This document shows, piece by piece, positions 37,834-47,154 of a stretch of DNA of 64,000 bases. Position 1 is the first letter of the stretch, and every line of letters starts with the position of its first letter. This stretch comes from Staphylococcus sp. NRL 16/872 (GTDB lineage: Bacteria; Bacillota; Bacilli; Staphylococcales; Staphylococcaceae), in contig NZ_CP119327.1 of the NCBI RefSeq assembly GCF_022815905.2, forward strand, positions 620,001 through 684,000. The letters are read 5' to 3'. Both the position numbers and the translations under genes were made by a program. The notes below the pieces were generated by a model. That model made no database searches, was not told the origin of the DNA, and worked only from the letters and a program-made list of their open reading frames with translations.

Positions 37834-38383
37834 AAATGAATATTTGAAGATACTTGATAAAAATTTGAGAAATTTAGATTATGAAGAGAAAAAAGATATT
37901 TTAAATGAATACGAAACCCATTTTTATAGCGGACTCCAAGAAGGAAGAACTGAAGATCAAATCTCAGATGAACTAGGAAATCCGAAAATGATAGCACGCG
38001 ATTTAAATGCAAATGAAGCGGTAAAAAAAGCTAGCACTGATGACAATTTTACAAATATTTCATCAGCCTTATTAGCTGTCATGGGTCTAGGTGTTTTAAA
38101 CTTCTTTATTATTTTGGTGCCTGCCGTTTTTATTATTTCTTTATTATTCTCTTTATTAGTATTTACAATCATCTCGTTAGCTTCACCTTTTTTCCTTTTA
38201 ATGAAAGGTATAATGGAAGGATTTAATGAGATAATCAACTATGATATTTATTCAGCAGGTCTTCTTTTTGGAATAGGATTAATGCTAATCCCTTTAACTA
38301 TATATATTTGCAAAGGCGTTACAAAGTTAACTATTAATTATCTTAAATGGAATGTATCAGTAGTAAAAAGGAGTGTAAAATAA
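37826..38383 (+). CDS. HAAS/DUF1700 domain membrane protein
   Basis: 185 residues from the ATG at 37826, preceded by AAAGGAGAG; an in-frame GTG nine bases upstream is less likely. The N-terminal HAAS domain reads LKILDKNLRNLDYEEKKDILNEYETHFYSGLQEGRTEDQISDELGNPKMIARDL, with the alpha-alpha-alpha-type fold partner of PadR modules, followed by three or four membrane helices. HAAS proteins are thought to bind PadR partners or DUF4097 proteins at the membrane; the exact role is unclear. Confidence 0.87.
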   Translation: MNKNEYLKILDKNLRNLDYEEKKDILNEYETHFYSGLQEGRTEDQISDELGNPKMIARDLNANEAVKKASTDDNFTNISSALLAVMGLGVLNFFIILVPAVFIISLLFSLLVFTIISLASPFFLLMKGIMEGFNEIINYDIYSAGLLFGIGLMLIPLTIYICKGVTKLTINYLKWNVSVVKRSVK

Positions 38384-39189
38384 TGAAAAAAGTCTTGCTG
38401 ATTATTTTTATTTTAGGTTTGATAATTTTTATTGGATGTGGCATTGGTTTGTTATATGAAGGGAAAATTTTATTTACTGAGCAATCAAATACAGGCAAAA
38501 TAAAAACAAATTATTCCAAAACCTATAAGAATACTGATATTCAATCGTTAAAAGTTAATGCACAAATTAGTGAAATTAAAATTAAAAAAGGGGATCACTT
38601 TAGTGTTGAATCTAAAGGTAATCTTCCACATACTGAAGCGACTGCTCATGTCAAGAACCATCGTTTAATGGTTGAAGATCAAGGTAAGAAATCTGGTATT
38701 AATTTTAATATAGGAGGAATGAAATATAATCGATTAACTATTACTGTTCCAACTAAGCTTGAGGAATTAAAAATAAACTCAGAAGTAGGAAGTATTGACA
38801 TTAATGATATTAAAGCTAAATCTGCTTATATCAAATCTGACGCATCAGATATTAATGTGAAAAAAGGAAACTTTGATTATTTGAATATTTATAATGATGC
38901 TAGTGATATTGTTACTGACGATGTTTCATTCAATAAGGCTAAAATTAGAAATGACGCTAGTGATATTATTATGAAAGAGTTACAAGCGGATAAACCTTTA
39001 GAAATAGATAATGAAGCAGGCGATGTAGAGTTAAGTTATAAAAATAATCCTACAAATACTAGAATTGAAGCAAATGCAGATGGCGGTGACATTGATATAA
39101 ATAATAAGGTATTCAAAAATAGAACAGTTGGTAAAGGCGATAACATTGTTACTATTAATAATGATGCTGGCGATATCATAATAAAATAA
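38383..39189 (+). CDS. DUF4097 beta-helix surface protein
   Basis: 268 residues from ATG 38383 (AAAAGGAGTG; the ATG overlaps the previous stop by one base). One N-terminal membrane anchor (about 5-25), then a beta-strand-rich DUF4097 domain. Its C-terminal half contains about six repeats of an Asp-rich turn: SDASDI, NDASDI, NDASDI, NEAGDV, DGGDI, NDAGDI, spaced about 15-30 residues. This is a likely beta-solenoid on the outer membrane face, of unknown ligand. The PadR-HAAS-DUF4097 trio is a known Firmicute module. Confidence 0.85.
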   Translation: MKKVLLIIFILGLIIFIGCGIGLLYEGKILFTEQSNTGKIKTNYSKTYKNTDIQSLKVNAQISEIKIKKGDHFSVESKGNLPHTEATAHVKNHRLMVEDQGKKSGINFNIGGMKYNRLTITVPTKLEELKINSEVGSIDINDIKAKSAYIKSDASDINVKKGNFDYLNIYNDASDIVTDDVSFNKAKIRNDASDIIMKELQADKPLEIDNEAGDVELSYKNNPTNTRIEANADGGDIDINNKVFKNRTVGKGDNIVTINNDAGDIIIK

Positions 39190-39193
39190 GATT

Positions 39194-39246
39194 AAAGGGA
39201 GAAAGTAGAAACTCACTAGGTAATTTCTATTTTCTCCCTCTTTTTT
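39194..39246. terminator. Terminator between the DUF4097 gene and the glycosylase gene
   Basis: AAAGGGAGAAAGTAGAAA (39194-39211) with TTTCTATTTTCTCCCTCTTT (39224-39243). Confidence 0.85.
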
Positions 39247-39853
39247 ATTTCCAAGTTTCCTCTGGCATGACGCAGTCTGACTTACGCATACGAGAGACGT
39301 ATGGATTACCTTTTACTGTATATCTTAAAGCCTTGTCCGTCCATTCACCTTTATTTGGAATACCAATTCTTGCACTTTCATCAATTTCACGTGGATATTT
39401 TCTATTTTTCACGTCAATTGATAAACGACATTCATTAATAGTAGAGCCATCAATTGCACGCGGAATGTTAAAGGCTTTCGTCCATTTTCCAGGGCCATTC
39501 GTCACTTCATAACTTTTTTTATTGCGGTTCTTAATCATCGCTTCAATGCCATCTACTGGTTCCACAGCCCGAATCAATACACCTTCAGGCACGCCCTCCG
39601 TACGCGTTACAAAGTTAATTAATAAATGCGTATGCATGACATGGCCATAAATAGTGCCTCCACGCTTATACAGTGATGTTACTTTAGGCGTTTGTTTTCC
39701 ACCGAAGCCATGTGCAGCGCGATCATCGAAGCCTAAATATGCTTCAGTTTCTACGATATAACCACTATACGTTTGGTTGTTATCTTGATAAATAATCTTA
39801 ACCCCTAATAACGCTTTAGCAGTTTCTGTCGTTGGTTTAGATACGAAATCCAC
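39245..39853 (-). CDS. 3-methyladenine (alkyladenine) DNA glycosylase, Mpg family
   Basis: 202 residues; GTG start after GAAAGGAATAATT. AAG/MPG fold with [45 protein letters not shown] and [33 protein letters not shown]; the acidic residue in VETEAY is the catalytic Glu. It removes alkylated or deaminated purines. Monocistronic, converging with the PadR operon. Confidence 0.92.
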   Translation of the reverse strand: MDFVSKPTTETAKALLGVKIIYQDNNQTYSGYIVETEAYLGFDDRAAHGFGGKQTPKVTSLYKRGGTIYGHVMHTHLLINFVTRTEGVPEGVLIRAVEPVDGIEAMIKNRNKKSYEVTNGPGKWTKAFNIPRAIDGSTINECRLSIDVKNRKYPREIDESARIGIPNKGEWTDKALRYTVKGNPYVSRMRKSDCVMPEETWK

Positions 39854-40081
39854 AATTATTCCTTCTTTCTATCTTTTTGAAAATGAAAAATAAAAATGCA
39901 CTCCATCAAGAAATAAGACTAGAGCGCTATGTTAAATGTATAGTATCATAGCAATTATAATTGAAGTACCGAAGAAATAATATTAATTAAAACCAAAAGG
40001 ATAACGTCGTATATATTTGACAATTATTATGATAACTCGTTATGCTTTAAATAAATGGGAGTTTGAAAGAAGTGAGGGAAA

Positions 40082-40288
40082 GTGAATAACGTTAAGAAAT
40101 ATCGAGGAGTAAGTAAAATATCCCAATTAGAACTTGCACGTTCAGTTGGCGTCTCACGTCAAACAATCAATATGATTGAGAATAATAAATATAATCCTTC
40201 ATTAAAATTATGTATTAATATTGCGAAGACCTTAGGCGTAACATTAGACGATTTATTCTGGGAGGGAGAAGATGACAGAGACAGATGA
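40082..40288 (+). CDS. Small Xre-family helix-turn-helix protein
   Basis: 68 residues; GTG start after GAGGGAAA. HTH_3: YRGVSKISQLELARSVGVSRQTINMIENNKYNPSLKLCINIAKTLGVTLDDLFW. It is the minimal Xre form with no second domain. The next gene overlaps it by 17 bases, so it probably regulates or is modulated by the membrane protein encoded there. Confidence 0.87.
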   Translation: MNNVKKYRGVSKISQLELARSVGVSRQTINMIENNKYNPSLKLCINIAKTLGVTLDDLFWEGEDDRDR

Positions 40289-41015
40289 AAGAATAAGCGA
40301 ACAATATCAAATAATTAAAGCTAAACATGGTATTATTAGTTTAAACTTTTTAGGTGTGATTGTGTCTTTTGAAGCAGTAAGTGATCTAGAAAGATCATTT
40401 TTATCCCCACTATTTATTGGGAGTCTTTTAATTTTAATCGTAATTGTGTGTAGGCTAACTATTCATAAAGAAACAGCAGATGACATATTTATCTATGTTA
40501 AATCACATGAAGAGAAAAGAAAACTGAATCGTCAATCCAAATTTAAACGTTTCTGGTTTTGGTTAACATGGATGATTTTTATTATACTTACAACTAATGT
40601 TATCGTACCAATGATTTATAAAGGCCATATTAAATGGGAAATGAACCCAACATTTCTTATTTTTCTTCCAATTTATTTTATTATTTTTATGCTAGAAAAT
40701 GACAAACGAATTCAAATTACTGAACAATATGTCCCAAGCATTGAAGAAAGAGAAGCTAATCCTAAAGGAATTCTAAGACTTATTCCGAATTATCGATTTG
40801 CTGACGAGCAACAAAAACAAACAATTATTAACACATATGCATCAAATTACATTTGGATAATCATTTCTCTAACTATTATTGTGATAATTGATTGTGTTGT
40901 CGAATTATTTATGCATCGTTGGCCTATTGGTTCAATTATTACAATTATATTTTTAGTGATTTCTGGAATAATATTAGCTATTCAATTTTACCGTCTTAAA
41001 AAACAATATCTTTAA
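40272..41015 (+). CDS. Hypothetical membrane protein paired with the Xre regulator
   Basis: 247 residues; ATG after GGGAGGGAG, overlapping the Xre gene. Six membrane helices in three pairs (about 22-58, 92-140 and 192-242), separated by charged loops that hold no recognisable enzymatic motif. I cannot assign a function. Small HTH genes with coupled membrane proteins are common in Firmicutes and some control their own expression. Confidence 0.75.
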   Translation: MTETDERISEQYQIIKAKHGIISLNFLGVIVSFEAVSDLERSFLSPLFIGSLLILIVIVCRLTIHKETADDIFIYVKSHEEKRKLNRQSKFKRFWFWLTWMIFIILTTNVIVPMIYKGHIKWEMNPTFLIFLPIYFIIFMLENDKRIQITEQYVPSIEEREANPKGILRLIPNYRFADEQQKQTIINTYASNYIWIIISLTIIVIIDCVVELFMHRWPIGSIITIIFLVISGIILAIQFYRLKKQYL

Positions 41016-41027
41016 TAAATATATTAA

Positions 41028-41073
41028 GAAAACGCTATCTATTAAAAATATTTTATAGATAGCGTTTTCATTT
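41028..41073 (+). terminator. Terminator after the Xre/membrane pair
   Basis: Perfect 15-base arms GAAAACGCTATCTAT (41028-41042) and ATAGATAGCGTTTTC (41055-41069), followed by Ts. Confidence 0.92.
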
Positions 41074-41222
41074 TTTAATTTATATAAAATGTATGGAATA
41101 TTAATAAAAAAAGTGTAACAATATGTATGTGAAAAAGTCAGTGCTTAAAACTAATTAGATAAAGAGCGTAACGAGTTGATACAATATAACTAACAAATAG
41201 AATTGTATCGGAGGATGTAACA

Positions 41223-41549
41223 ATGCTTTATTCCATCTTTATCTTTTTATTAGCAGGTTTCTGTGAAATTGGTGGTGGCTATCTGATTTGGTTGTGGTTA
41301 AGGGAAGGGCAATCAGGTTGGTTAGGATTTATAGGCGGTGTCATATTAATGATGTATGGTATTATCGCTACATTTCAGTCATTTCCAACATTCGGGCGTG
41401 TTTATGCAGCTTATGGTGGTGTCTTCATTGTCATGAGTATTGTATGGGCATATGTTATTGATAAACAAGCGCCAGATAAATACGATTTAATTGGTGCATT
41501 AATTTGTATCATAGGTGTACTTGTGATGGTCTTGCCGAGCAGAGCCTGA
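41223..41549 (+). CDS. YnfA/UPF0060 family small membrane protein
   Basis: 108 residues; ATG after TCGGAGGAT. Four membrane helices with [23 protein letters not shown] sequence ([18 protein letters not shown]), [47 protein letters not shown]. This is the UPF0060 family, related to SMR-type transporters; substrate unknown. It starts 150 bases downstream of the terminator and precedes galM by 29 bases, so may share its transcript. Confidence 0.9.
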   Translation: MLYSIFIFLLAGFCEIGGGYLIWLWLREGQSGWLGFIGGVILMMYGIIATFQSFPTFGRVYAAYGGVFIVMSIVWAYVIDKQAPDKYDLIGALICIIGVLVMVLPSRA

Positions 41550-41578
41550 TTAAGCGTGTTAAGAGGGAGACGTAAGTA

Positions 41579-42598
41579 ATGAAAGTTGAAGTAGAGAATC
41601 AAAATCACGGTATTGACTTAATTAAAATCGACAACGAAGAAACGAATATTGTATTTACGAATTATGGTGCGCGTATTGTCTCATGGAAATATCATGATAA
41701 TAATATCGTATTAGGCAATAGAGTTGAGGCAGATGAATTCTACCCACAGAACCCTTATAACTTTGGAGCCACAATTGGACGATACGCAGGTCGAATAGGC
41801 AATGCATCTTTTACGCTAAACAATCAAACCTACCAGCTTGAAGCAAATAATGGACCACATCATCTTCATGGAGGTAGTGATGGTTTAGATAAACATTTAT
41901 TTAATTATGAAATTATAGATAATATAACAAATATTAAGATTATTTTTACTACTCAATTACGTTCAGAAGAAGATGGATACCCAGGTGATATGACGATTAA
42001 AGTAATACATACCTATGATATGGAACATAGATGGACAATTGAATACGAAGCTCAATCTAATGAGGATACCTTATTCAATCCAACGAACCATGTATACTTT
42101 AACTTAAATCGCGATAACAATGTGATTGATAATCACAAGCTCACAAGTAGTAAATTAAATATGTATCCAATTGATGAAACGCATTTAATTTCGAATAATC
42201 AAACTATTGATTTAATTGATATATTTAAAAATGATAGCATTTACTTTAAGGATATTTTTTCTTCTGACAATCCATTAATTGCTCAACAAATTCAGGCTAA
42301 CAACGGGTTAGATCATCCATTTGAGATTGGTAATCAACAACTTCTTATTGAAAATAATGAATTTGTATTAGATGTAGAAACAACAATGCCCAATATAGTA
42401 GTTTTTACGTTTAACCATACATCTAATTGGAAAAGTGATTTTAATATTTATAAAGCGCATTCTGGTGTAGCTTTAGAAACCCAATTTCTGCCGGATGATA
42501 TTAATATTGATAGAACCCAAGCGAAATCAATTTTAAAAGCAAATGAGTCATTTTATTCAAAAACGGTTTACCATATTGCAGAAAAGAAAGAACAATAA
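41579..42598 (+). CDS. galM: Aldose 1-epimerase (galactose mutarotase)
   Basis: 339 residues; ATG after GAGGGAGACG. Conserved blocks: YPQNPYNFGATIGRYAGRIGNASF, NNGPHHLHGGSDGLDKHLF, FNPTNHVYFNL (catalytic His) and SGVALETQFLPD (catalytic Glu). It interconverts the alpha and beta anomers of galactose or glucose. The neighbours do not form a Leloir operon, so the physiological sugar is uncertain. Confidence 0.93.
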   Translation: MKVEVENQNHGIDLIKIDNEETNIVFTNYGARIVSWKYHDNNIVLGNRVEADEFYPQNPYNFGATIGRYAGRIGNASFTLNNQTYQLEANNGPHHLHGGSDGLDKHLFNYEIIDNITNIKIIFTTQLRSEEDGYPGDMTIKVIHTYDMEHRWTIEYEAQSNEDTLFNPTNHVYFNLNRDNNVIDNHKLTSSKLNMYPIDETHLISNNQTIDLIDIFKNDSIYFKDIFSSDNPLIAQQIQANNGLDHPFEIGNQQLLIENNEFVLDVETTMPNIVVFTFNHTSNWKSDFNIYKAHSGVALETQFLPDDINIDRTQAKSILKANESFYSKTVYHIAEKKEQ

Positions 42599-42603
42599 AA
42601 TAG

Positions 42604-42657
42604 AAACCCTGATTAGTTAGAAATGATCATTATCATTGAACTAATCAGGGTTTTTTA
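42604..42657. terminator. Bidirectional terminator after galM
   Basis: Perfect 15-base arms AAACCCTGATTAGTT (42604-42618) and AACTAATCAGGGTTT (42639-42653); the loop holds a second small hairpin. Confidence 0.92.
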
Positions 42658-43317
42658 TTTATGTGCTTTAAGAGTACTGTCACGCAGCTTTTTTAACTTT
42701 TCAATACGAAGGGGCGATAAATATGGATTTTGAAGTGCATAGTTTAAGCGTTCTAAATTGTTACGATCATTATAGTAAATATCATTGAGCTCTTGGACAG
42801 ACAATCGTGTATCAGCATCAGCTAAATGTAGTAATTCTAAATCGTCATTATACTTAACAAATCCTTCTTTAATGACTCTGAAATAAAACCCGGTCTTTCC
42901 AGATGAGGACATCCGTTTGACTAAATCCGGTATGCCAAATTTCGTTTGAATCTTCCAACAAGGTTCCCGAATTTCTGACACTTCTATAATTGCATCACCT
43001 AAACGATATTGATTGCCGAAATATACATCAGACTCATCTAAATCTTCTATTGTAAGATTTTCCCCGAACATCGCATATTCAGGTAAGTACGTAAGATCAT
43101 CTTTATACATAGTATAATTAGCTTTGCTAAAGCTACACACTGCTTTATGAGGCCCGCCGTGATCTTTATAGGCTTGTTCATCTTCTACAAATCCTAATGT
43201 AGATAACCACATTTTCCCTGAAAAAGGAACTTTATTTAATGCGGAAAGCATCTGACGCTTTTGCCCATAATTTAAGTCTTCAATCTTTCCAGTAGAAATC
43301 GCAAAGATAGGAATCAT
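42655..43317 (-). CDS. MOSC-domain protein (YiiM-like)
   Basis: 220 residues; ATG after AGGAGTGAC. MOSC fold with GGPHKAVCSFSKANY and SEIREPCWKIQTKFG, where the conserved Cys binds the molybdenum cofactor or sulphur in relatives such as YiiM, involved in reducing N-hydroxylated compounds. Also seen is GKTGFYFRVIKEG. Monocistronic. The substrate is uncertain. Confidence 0.9.
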   Translation of the reverse strand: MIPIFAISTGKIEDLNYGQKRQMLSALNKVPFSGKMWLSTLGFVEDEQAYKDHGGPHKAVCSFSKANYTMYKDDLTYLPEYAMFGENLTIEDLDESDVYFGNQYRLGDAIIEVSEIREPCWKIQTKFGIPDLVKRMSSSGKTGFYFRVIKEGFVKYNDDLELLHLADADTRLSVQELNDIYYNDRNNLERLNYALQNPYLSPLRIEKLKKLRDSTLKAHK

Positions 43318-43474
43318 TTATGTCACTCCTCATACTGTTTTAAGCAAAAGTTTACTATAATTCTTTTAAAAAGATAAGCGATAATCAATAAGAAATAGCT
43401 ACAAGTGCTATATATTTCTTATTATGTCATGTAAAATAATGAGTAAGTAAACATGTAAAGGGGTCTCAGTAACC

Positions 43475-44185
43475 ATGAAAGATTCACAAGAGCTTAAACG
43501 CATGACAGTAGATGATGCTGTTGCTCAAATTACAGATAATATGATTTTAGGGATTGGCACTGGCAGTACAATCGAATTACTTATCCCTAAAATTGCAGAA
43601 CGTATAAGAGATGAACAATTAAATATTACAGGTGTCTGTACATCAAATAAGAGTGAATATCTTGCCAAACAATTAAACATGAATATTGTAGATATTAATG
43701 ATGTTTCGCATGTAGATTTAGCAATTGATGGTGCAGATGAAGTAGACCCTCAGCTTAATTTAGTTAAAGGTGGCGGAGGCGCACTATTTAGAGAAAAAGT
43801 CATCGATGAAATGGCTGAACGCTTTGTTGTCTTAGTCGATGAAGGAAAAATGGTAGACTATTTGGGACAAAACTTTAAGTTGCCTGTTGAAGTAGATAAG
43901 TTTAATTGGTTACACATTACTAAAAAGATTGGATCATATGGCAAAATTCAAACTGAACGTCGTATGAATGGCGATGTCCCTTTTATTACAGATAACGGTA
44001 ATTATATTATTGATTGTCAATTAAATGAAAAAATAGATCCTAATCAATTCCATGAATTCCTCATTCACTTAACAGGCGTGTTAGAAACAGGTTATTTTTT
44101 AAACATTACAGATCAAGTCATTATAGGCACACAACAAGGCATCAAAATTATAAATAAACAAAATATATTAAAAAATAAACACTAG
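43475..44185 (+). CDS. rpiA: Ribose-5-phosphate isomerase A
   Basis: 236 residues; ATG after AAAGGGGTC. RpiA motifs: GIGTGSTIELLIPKIAER, DLAIDGADEVDPQLNLVKGGGGALFREKVIDEMA and VEVDKFNW. It interconverts ribose-5-phosphate and ribulose-5-phosphate in the pentose-phosphate pathway. Monocistronic; the downstream gap is filled by repeats. Confidence 0.95.
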   Translation: MKDSQELKRMTVDDAVAQITDNMILGIGTGSTIELLIPKIAERIRDEQLNITGVCTSNKSEYLAKQLNMNIVDINDVSHVDLAIDGADEVDPQLNLVKGGGGALFREKVIDEMAERFVVLVDEGKMVDYLGQNFKLPVEVDKFNWLHITKKIGSYGKIQTERRMNGDVPFITDNGNYIIDCQLNEKIDPNQFHEFLIHLTGVLETGYFLNITDQVIIGTQQGIKIINKQNILKNKH

Positions 44186-44378
44186 GCATCCACCATAACT
44201 GTTGTATAAATAGATTCTATAAAGAATAATGGCCCATAAGGAAGATAGAATTATTGGTGATGAGTGTCTTCCCATATTTACGTAAGTTGTTCTAAGATGA
44301 ATAACGAATGACGTTGCGCGACTCTTGGCGTTTTTTATTTTTATATTGAACACAACTGCAAGTGCACTTGTGTAAGGC

Positions 44379-44507
44379 GTTCTAAGATAGATAACGAAAC
44401 GTAGTTGCGTAGACTCCTAGGGGAGCAGTGCCAGTCGAAGACTACAGGCTGAGACGGCACCCCTGGAAAGCTTAGCAACTTAAGTGAGTGAATATCTATC
44501 TAAGAAC
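44379..44507. repeat. 129-bp palindromic repeat, copy A
   Basis: Bounded by GTTCTAAGATAGAT (44379-44392) and ATCTATCTAAGAAC (44494-44507), 13 of 14 bases complementary; inside are the blocks CCTAGGGGAGCAG and GGAAAGCTTAGCAACTTAAG. A smaller leader-like copy begins at 44289 (GTTCTAAGATGAATAACG) followed by the ACAACTGCAAGTGCACTTGTG half-palindrome at about 44352-44372. The whole gap 44186-44519 is of this repeat type and codes for nothing I can support. A related copy in the opposite orientation is at 55665-55793. Confidence 0.85.
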
Positions 44508-44519
44508 TATATAATTATT

Positions 44520-44557
44520 AAAGCCACTTCATAGCGAATAATGAAGTGGCTTTTTTA
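44520..44557. terminator. Terminator of the lyrA/spdC gene
   Basis: Perfect 12-base arms 44521-44532 and 44541-44552 (AAGCCACTTCAT / ATGAAGTGGCTT) with a T-run on the plus side and weaker Ts on the minus side. Confidence 0.85.
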
Positions 44558-44566
44558 ACGAATAAT

Positions 44567-45610
44567 TTACTTATTTTTAGTTTCGTTGATTTTATCTTTA
44601 GCGCTATCTACTGCAGATGAATGTCTATCATCCTCATAAGATGCACTCTCTTCTAATTTATCTTTCGCTGATGCAGTACTGTCAGTTGAATGTGTTTCTT
44701 CATTCTCTTTAATGCCATTGTCCTTCTTATCATCGTGCGTTGTTGAAGTTTCACTTTCAGAAGCAACATCTTCATCATCGTCCATATGATCTAAATAATT
44801 ATTTGGCTCAACTTCTTCTAAAGATTGATTAGTTGTTCTATAGAAGATGAAGTGAATAATTAAACTTAATAAGTAAAAGACAACAGCAACGATTGTCGTA
44901 CTTAGAGCGATTACTTTCATTGAGAATATATCTCCAAGTTCCTCACTGAATAAGAAGACTTGAGCGAATGTCATCGCTGCATGAAAGATAACAGCAATAT
45001 AAAGTGTACGACCTCGAGTTGCACGAATAAGTTCACCAACAATCATTGAGAACATAAATGTGTACAGAAAATGGTATGCAGCATATTCTGTACCATACGT
45101 GGTATTCGCTGTCCAAACAGAATACATTAAACCAACAATAATTGATGCGAAAAATGTATTCACTTTAGTTTCTACGATATTTTGAATATATGAACGGAAA
45201 CCAAATTCAGCGAATAAAGCCATAAAAATATGTCCGATTAAAATAGTAAATACTGAAACTGATAAATCAGAAGCTTGAAGTAAGATGAAGCTGTTAGCAA
45301 ATGCATTAAAGCTAAACATACCGATAATAAAAATAATTAAAGGTAATATTAATGCAAGTAACATGCGTTCTACTACTTTGACATCTACTGAAAATTTTAA
45401 GCCAGCAAGTTGTACAGATTTATTTTTAAAAGCCGCGATACAAATCACAGCTGCAATAGCTGGTGCTAAATTTTTAATATCAAAAACAAAACGTTTAATT
45501 CCGATTGCAGATTGAAAATCTCGAAGGATAATTGAGAGCGCCATTGTTACCACAAAAAATACAAAAATTGTTAACGCCCATTGAAATCCTGAAATACGAT
45601 TAGTCTTCAT
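44567..45610 (-). CDS. lyrA: LyrA/SpdC, CPBP-type membrane protein for surface display
   Basis: 347 residues; ATG after GGAGGTTAC. Eight membrane helices of the CPBP/Abi family and a hydrophilic tail (about 265-347) beginning [17 protein letters not shown], as in S. aureus LyrA/SpdC. The site that holds two adjacent Glu in active CPBP proteases reads AEFGFR (134-139), with one Glu, so it is probably not a protease. In S. aureus it works with SagB and the WalK pathway and affects cell-wall glycans, surface-protein display and lysostaphin resistance. The tail is shorter than the S. aureus one, which I recall as near 420 residues in total. Confidence 0.93.
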   Translation of the reverse strand: MKTNRISGFQWALTIFVFFVVTMALSIILRDFQSAIGIKRFVFDIKNLAPAIAAVICIAAFKNKSVQLAGLKFSVDVKVVERMLLALILPLIIFIIGMFSFNAFANSFILLQASDLSVSVFTILIGHIFMALFAEFGFRSYIQNIVETKVNTFFASIIVGLMYSVWTANTTYGTEYAAYHFLYTFMFSMIVGELIRATRGRTLYIAVIFHAAMTFAQVFLFSEELGDIFSMKVIALSTTIVAVVFYLLSLIIHFIFYRTTNQSLEEVEPNNYLDHMDDDEDVASESETSTTHDDKKDNGIKENEETHSTDSTASAKDKLEESASYEDDRHSSAVDSAKDKINETKNK

Positions 45611-45870
45611 TTATGTAACCTCCATTAGGGTAACCGTATAAACTCTTTCTTTAATATTATACATATTACTTCGCTATAAATAAATTGTCCATTTTAAATA
45701 TCATTAAAATGTAATAGTCTTGAATTATTTTTATCTGATTGATAACAATTTTTAATGTCTTAAAATTATTAGAAATGGGTATCAAACATAATACCAGGAG
45801 CATAATGACATGATCGAATTAAATCATGTATGATTTAAATATAACTTTTAATTTTTTAGGGGGCAGCTCA

Positions 45871-46806
45871 ATGTATACACTAGGTAATCCAAAATTATGG
45901 ACAGGCAGAATTGATAGTGAAACAGATCCAAAACAATTTAGACATTTTCAAACAGTAAAATTCGCTAATCTAGAAAAAATGGATATGAATGGAGACAAAT
46001 CAGGTGTTGGTTTATTAGGGTATGCCGTAGATAAAGGGATTGAATTGAATAAAGGCAGAGTAGGTGCTAAAAAGGGACCGGATGTAGTAAAACGAGAATT
46101 TGCTAAATTGCCTGATTTAAGTGAATGTGAAGCGTTAATAGATTATGGAAATGTCGAATATGAAGATGGTGAACTTAGTGAAACGCAACAAGAAATGGCT
46201 AAATTATCAGCTCAGGTGATTAAAAATCATAATCAAACCTTCTTAATTGGTGGCGGACATGATATTGCCTATGCACAATATTTAGCGACAAGAGAAGTTT
46301 ATCCTGATGCCTCTATCGGTATCATAAATATTGATGCACACTTTGATACACGTCCAGATGATGCACCAACGTCAGGTACGATGTTCAGACAAATATTAGA
46401 TGAGGATGACAAAGTGGATTACTTAGTACTTGGATTAGCGCAAGGTGGTAATACACGTGCGTTATATGATTATGCCGATGAAAAAGGAATTATATACGTC
46501 TATGCAGACGAGCTTCTACATCAAGTTTCCCCAACTATTAAAGATAAAATTGAACGATTCATGCACGAGCACGATACAATCATGTTTACGATTTGTATGG
46601 ATGTCATTGATAGTGCCTTTGCGCCAGGTGTGAGTTCACCAAGTGTCTTAGGTTTATATCCCCATTCTGTATTTGATATAGGTAAACGTGTCATCTTAAG
46701 TGAGAAAGTTTCTTCAATAAGTATTGCGGAAACTAATCCTGATTATGATGTTGATGATCGTACTTCAAGATTAGCTGCTAATTTAATTCATCATTTCCTT
46801 GTGTAA
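45871..46806 (+). CDS. hutG: Formimidoylglutamase (histidine degradation)
   Basis: 311 residues from the ATG at 45871 (MYTLGNPKLWTGRIDSETDP), preceded by TAGGGGGCAG; an ATG at 45826 would add 15 unconserved residues. Arginase-type Mn site: GGGHDIAYAQ (about residue 127), NIDAHFDTRPDDAPTSGT (about 153) and CMDVIDSAFAPGVSSPS. It hydrolyses N-formimidoylglutamate to glutamate and formamide. The other hut genes are not in the window. Monocistronic. Confidence 0.94.
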   Translation: MYTLGNPKLWTGRIDSETDPKQFRHFQTVKFANLEKMDMNGDKSGVGLLGYAVDKGIELNKGRVGAKKGPDVVKREFAKLPDLSECEALIDYGNVEYEDGELSETQQEMAKLSAQVIKNHNQTFLIGGGHDIAYAQYLATREVYPDASIGIINIDAHFDTRPDDAPTSGTMFRQILDEDDKVDYLVLGLAQGGNTRALYDYADEKGIIYVYADELLHQVSPTIKDKIERFMHEHDTIMFTICMDVIDSAFAPGVSSPSVLGLYPHSVFDIGKRVILSEKVSSISIAETNPDYDVDDRTSRLAANLIHHFLV

Positions 46807-46819
46807 TGAATTATGAGTG

Positions 46820-46985
46820 GGAAAGGCTCAAGCCTGTAGTCTTGTAAAGCAGTTCTTTGATTTTAATCATTAGAACTACTTACGTAAGTGTTTGGAGACT
46901 TACGTTTATCAATAACTCTGACCTCCTCGAGCGTTATACAACGTTACTTATTGTCATCTTTAGAATTTCTTAACTAAGGGCTTTA
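46820..46985. repeat. Partial intergenic repeat downstream of hutG
   Basis: GGGAAAGGCTCAAGCCTGTA at about 46821-46840 closely matches the 55630-55655 region, and GTTCTTTGAT...ATCATTAGAAC (46854-46883) forms a small hairpin with the same boundary style as the 129-bp family. The rest of 46807-47058 has short inverted repeats (ACTTACGTAAGT) and no supported gene. Confidence 0.6.
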
Positions 46986-47058
46986 GCTCTGTTGTTCTCT
47001 AAAATGATTTGCTTCTGATTATTGTCATAATAAAACAATTTATTATATTTAATTTTAG

Positions 47059-47090
47059 TCGCTCTTCCATGGAAGAGCGACTTTTTTAAT
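47059..47090. terminator. Perfect 26-base palindromic terminator
   Basis: AGTCGCTCTTCCA and its complement TGGAAGAGCGACT (47059-47084) followed by TTTTTT. It can end hutG-side transcription before the SulP gene. Confidence 0.85.
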
Positions 47091-47154
47091 ATAAGTAATA
47101 ATTGAAAGAAAAGTTTGACAATTGTGATACGATAAAGAAAAAGGGTGAGGCACT

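Noticed and set aside
44168..44353. Minus-strand open frame of 61 codons in the repeat region after rpiA
   Set aside because: It lies in the repeat family and its sequence looks like a translated repeat.
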